Part shown: one piece after another, positions 6,304 through 8,522 of the stretch
How positions within the stretch are numbered: position 1 is the first letter of the stretch
Layout: every line of letters starts with the position of its first letter
Assembly: GCA_949547975.1 (NCBI GenBank)
Contig: CATITW010000228.1
Location: forward strand, 1 to 8,522
Direction of reading: 5' to 3'
Length of the DNA stretch: 8,522 nucleotides
From: Cryomorphaceae bacterium
GTDB lineage: Bacteria; Bacteroidota; Bacteroidia; Flavobacteriales; Schleiferiaceae
Notes under the pieces: model-generated
Told to the model about the DNA's origin: nothing
What the model saw: the letters and a program-made list of their open reading frames with translations, nothing else
Database searches by the model: none
Made by a program: the position numbers and the translations under genes

Positions 6304-7881
6304 CTACTGAACCCAACTATTTGGCGCATAAGGCAAATGTGCCGCGCGTGCAACGATGTCCACGATATCGGTAACAGCGGTTTTCTCACCACTCTCCCCA
6401 GGCTTTACCTCACCACCGAAAAGCAAAAACGGTACATGCGTATCGTAGGTGTATCCTGATCCGTGCGTAGATCCATAGGGTCCGTAGAAAATACAATTCG
6501 GCTGTAGTGTAAACACCAAGTCCCCTGAAAATCTGCTCTGATGCCCTTGATTCATAAGACTTACGAGCTCGTCGCCGCTTCCGATACGAACATCATTTGC
6601 GGTATAGACATGAACGAACGGGTCGGTTTGCTCTACAACTAAAGCGATGGCATCTACTTCTTTCTTGGCCCAAGAATTCAAAAAGATATGATGATTGACC
6701 AACTTTGAAATGGCGTTCTCTATACCCAATGCTTCTGCGATGCGATCATTCGTAGCCGCAACCACATCTGCATTTTGGAAGTTACGCACGTCATAGCCGT
6801 AGTTTCTAAGGTGATTCGGATTCTCACTAGCACCATGGTCTGCAGTGAGGTACAACACGTAGTTTTCACGCCCCACTTTTTTGTCGAGCTTACGAATCAG
6901 CGTGCCGAGCTGCTCATCGAGCTTGAGATACATGTCGTGCACCTCGCGAGAGCGCACTCCCCAAGTATGTCCCGCATAATCCGTAGAAGAAAAACTCACG
7001 CCTAAAAAGTCACAATCAGCATCGTCTCCAAGATCCTCGTGTTGAAGAATCTCTAAAGCCATATCGAGAACGAGCGCATTCCCTACCGGCGTATTTTTCA
7101 AAATACTCAAGCGCTTCGAAGCAACTAGGGCCTCCAAATCGTACGGAAAGCTCGAAGTTCCTTGGTTCAGCTTGGGCTCGTACGGATTCTCATCCTCCAA
7201 ACTCTCCTCATATTTTCGCGCGGCCAATTCCAATTTCCACTTCCGACGCATCAAACCCATGGCTTCTTCCTTGCGGTTGTATTTTTCCACATATTCCGGA
7301 AGGCGATTCATATAATAACTGCTCGTCACAAAGTGCATACTGTTATCCAGCCAAAACGCTCCATCGGCCAGTTGACCTGCCGGAAAAATCGCACCGCGGT
7401 CCTTCACAGATACCCCGAAGCTTTTCCCGCGTCCATTGCTATGGAGTTTAATCCCGTCGGAAAAAGTAAGCGCTCGTAAATTCTTTGGGGATCTGCGACT
7501 GCTGCTCTCCACGGTTCCTACGGCGCGTACCGTCGTGTCTTCAGCACAGTACATTTCATACCCGCTGCGCGTATCCAGCCAGTCGTTTGCTACGATACCG
7601 TGGTATTTCGGCGTAGTACCGGTGGAAACACTGGCATGACCAGGCCCGGTATAGGTTGGAATGTAGTTGTAGTGCGTATTGCTGAACTGGAAACCACTAT
7701 CAAGCAGTGTTCGAAACCCTCCATCTTCGGCAAACTGGTGCTCGAAACGTTGCAGGTATTCCGCGCGCATCTGATCCACAACCACTTGAACTACAAGCTT
7801 CGGCTGTGCCCAGACACCTAGACTAATTAGGCAGGCAAGCGCTGCTCCAATTCCTCTTTTTCCAAATTTAACTGCTCCCAT
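6304..7881 (-). CDS. pafA: PafA-type alkaline phosphatase (phosphomonoesterase)
   Basis: A 525-residue periplasmic, zinc-dependent phosphatase of the alkaline phosphatase superfamily that releases phosphate from organic phosphomonoesters. The signal peptide runs to about residue 25 (GVWAQ). Active-site residues can be placed by motif: D36 in VVVDQMRAEYL, nucleophile T78 in TYTGPGHAS (76-84), N99 in HGIVAND (94-100), K160 and R162 in SVKDRGA (158-164), D301 and H305 in DYAGHTWG (301-308), D348 and H349 in TADHG (346-350), and H482 in YDTHVP (479-484). These correspond, with nearly the same spacing, to the characterised flavobacterial PafA set (T79, N100, K162, R164 and the zinc ligands), which argues for monoesterase activity. 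There is no C-terminal sorting domain, so it should stay in the periplasm. The ATG lies inside the upstream ABC-F gene (55-nt overlap); no later in-frame ATG precedes the metal site, so this start is required. No own promoter is evident. Confidence 0.93.
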   Translation of the reverse strand: MGAVKFGKRGIGAALACLISLGVWAQPKLVVQVVVDQMRAEYLQRFEHQFAEDGGFRTLLDSGFQFSNTHYNYIPTYTGPGHASVSTGTTPKYHGIVANDWLDTRSGYEMYCAEDTTVRAVGTVESSSRRSPKNLRALTFSDGIKLHSNGRGKSFGVSVKDRGAIFPAGQLADGAFWLDNSMHFVTSSYYMNRLPEYVEKYNRKEEAMGLMRRKWKLELAARKYEESLEDENPYEPKLNQGTSSFPYDLEALVASKRLSILKNTPVGNALVLDMALEILQHEDLGDDADCDFLGVSFSSTDYAGHTWGVRSREVHDMYLKLDEQLGTLIRKLDKKVGRENYVLYLTADHGASENPNHLRNYGYDVRNFQNADVVAATNDRIAEALGIENAISKLVNHHIFLNSWAKKEVDAIALVVEQTDPFVHVYTANDVRIGSGDELVSLMNQGHQSRFSGDLVFTLQPNCIFYGPYGSTHGSGYTYDTHVPFLLFGGEVKPGESGEKTAVTDIVDIVARAAHLPYAPNSWVQ

Positions 7882-8522
7882 AACTCCATGTTGGCTTCTA
7901 AATCCGCCTTTTTTTGTTCGTATTTCGGATAGAAATCAGCCTGCGCCATCAACTCCTGATAGCCCGCGGGATCTGCAAGTTTCGCATCCCAATCTGCCAA
8001 TTCCTGCTCTAAGTTCTCAATATTTTCTTCGACTTCGGCCAATTTTTTAGCCGCATTTCGCTTGTCTTTTTCGAGCTGCTTGCGCTCCTTGTAGCTCAAG
8101 CCAGTCGCCTCATCCAGCGCCTTTTCTTCCTGCTTTTTAGCCTTGCTCTTCGCGGTTTTTGCCTCCACAGCACGCATATCTGCAAGCTTACGCTGCTCCA
8201 AATAGTATTCTATACCACCCAGTAAGGTCTTTACCTGGTGGTCTCTAAATTCCACAGTCTTAGTAACCAGTCCTTCTAAAAATTCACGATCGTGACTCAC
8301 TACAAGTAAGGTCCCGTCAAAACCGAGCAAGCTCTTTTTCAAAACATCCTTGCTGTTCATGTCCAAGTGATTCGTCGGCTCATCCATCACCAAGAAATTG
8401 ATTGGTTTCAAAAGCAGCTTACACAAGGCCAAGCGACCGCGTTCTCCACCACTAAGTACCTTCACTTTCTTCTCCACATCTTCACCACGGAACATGAATG
8501 ATCCCAGTAAGCTACGTGCGTG
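7827..8522 (-). CDS. ABC-F family ATPase, C-terminal part (5' end outside window)
   Basis: The last 231 codons of an ABC-F protein; the frame runs open to the window edge, so the ATG at 8495 is internal rather than a start. The visible part begins with HARSLLGSFMFRGEDV, typical just before the second ABC signature. It then shows LSGGE (visible residues 23-27), Walker B with EPTNHLD (FLVMDEPTNHLD, 43-54), and the H-loop SHDRE (76-80). The 'EPTNHLD' wording is diagnostic of ABC-F proteins, which have no membrane domain and act on the ribosome or in related translation roles. Residues from about 119 to the end are highly charged (Lys, Glu, Ala) and probably a coiled-coil C-terminal domain like that of Uup-type members. 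The subgroup (Uup, YheS, YbiT or other) cannot be fixed without the N-terminal half. It is the upstream gene of a minus-strand run with pafA, which overlaps its last 17 codons. Confidence 0.93.
   Translation of the reverse strand, partial: HARSLLGSFMFRGEDVEKKVKVLSGGERGRLALCKLLLKPINFLVMDEPTNHLDMNSKDVLKKSLLGFDGTLLVVSHDREFLEGLVTKTVEFRDHQVKTLLGGIEYYLEQRKLADMRAVEAKTAKSKAKKQEEKALDEATGLSYKERKQLEKDKRNAAKKLAEVEENIENLEQELADWDAKLADPAGYQELMAQADFYPKYEQKKADLEANMELWEQLNLEKEELEQRLPA

Noticed and set aside
6231..6392. Upstream extension of the small lipoprotein frame into pafA
   Set aside because: It would bury the lipoprotein signal peptide in the middle of the protein; the ATG at 6230 begins a standard lipoprotein signal.
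1..8522. Search for CRISPR arrays, tRNA/rRNA genes, insertion sequences, attachment sites and phage or defence genes
   Set aside because: No regularly spaced repeats, RNA gene signatures, transposase motifs or terminal inverted repeats were visible on either strand.

Overview
The window looks like ordinary chromosomal DNA from a member of the Bacteroidota, most likely a flavobacterium-like (order Flavobacteriales) aerobe. Four observations support this. There are no Shine-Dalgarno boxes in front of the genes; starts sit behind A-rich leaders. There is a clean Bacteroidota-type promoter (TTTG, 18-nt gap, TATTTTTG) before the OmpA-like gene. The gene families are typical of the phylum: a DUF5106-type TlpA thioredoxin, a membrane-anchored LytTR regulator, and a PafA-type alkaline phosphatase. 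Several 'MKK...' signal peptides and lipoprotein signals are also present. The order-level placement is inference.

Layout, left to right. (1) 166-3344, plus strand: a long (617 aa) Cys/Met-metabolism PLP-dependent enzyme with an unusual N-terminal extension, followed by an exported thioredoxin-like protein. (2) 3401-3751, minus strand: a small secreted Lys- and Cys-rich protein, convergent with the thioredoxin gene and sharing a bidirectional terminator with it. (3) 3862-4686, plus strand: a coiled-coil OmpA-like lipoprotein, apparently highly expressed, ended by a strong terminator with a GCAA loop. (4) 4770-5912: a divergent pair made of a four-TM LytTR transcriptional regulator (minus) and a minimal MotA/TolQ/ExbB-like membrane protein of 104 aa (plus). 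(5) 6000-8522, minus strand: the C-terminal part of an ABC-F ATPase (cut by the window edge), then PafA alkaline phosphatase whose start overlaps the ABC-F gene by 55 nt, then a 76-aa lipoprotein of unknown function.

Much of the window serves the cell envelope: five of the eight genes encode exported or membrane proteins apart from the cytoplasmic PLP enzyme and ABC-F ATPase, with the LytTR regulator itself also membrane-anchored. No mobile element, CRISPR array, tRNA, rRNA or phage gene was seen. I found no clear new multi-gene system. The items most worth following up are the LytTR/ExbB-like divergent pair, the Cys-rich secreted protein and the extended PLP enzyme.
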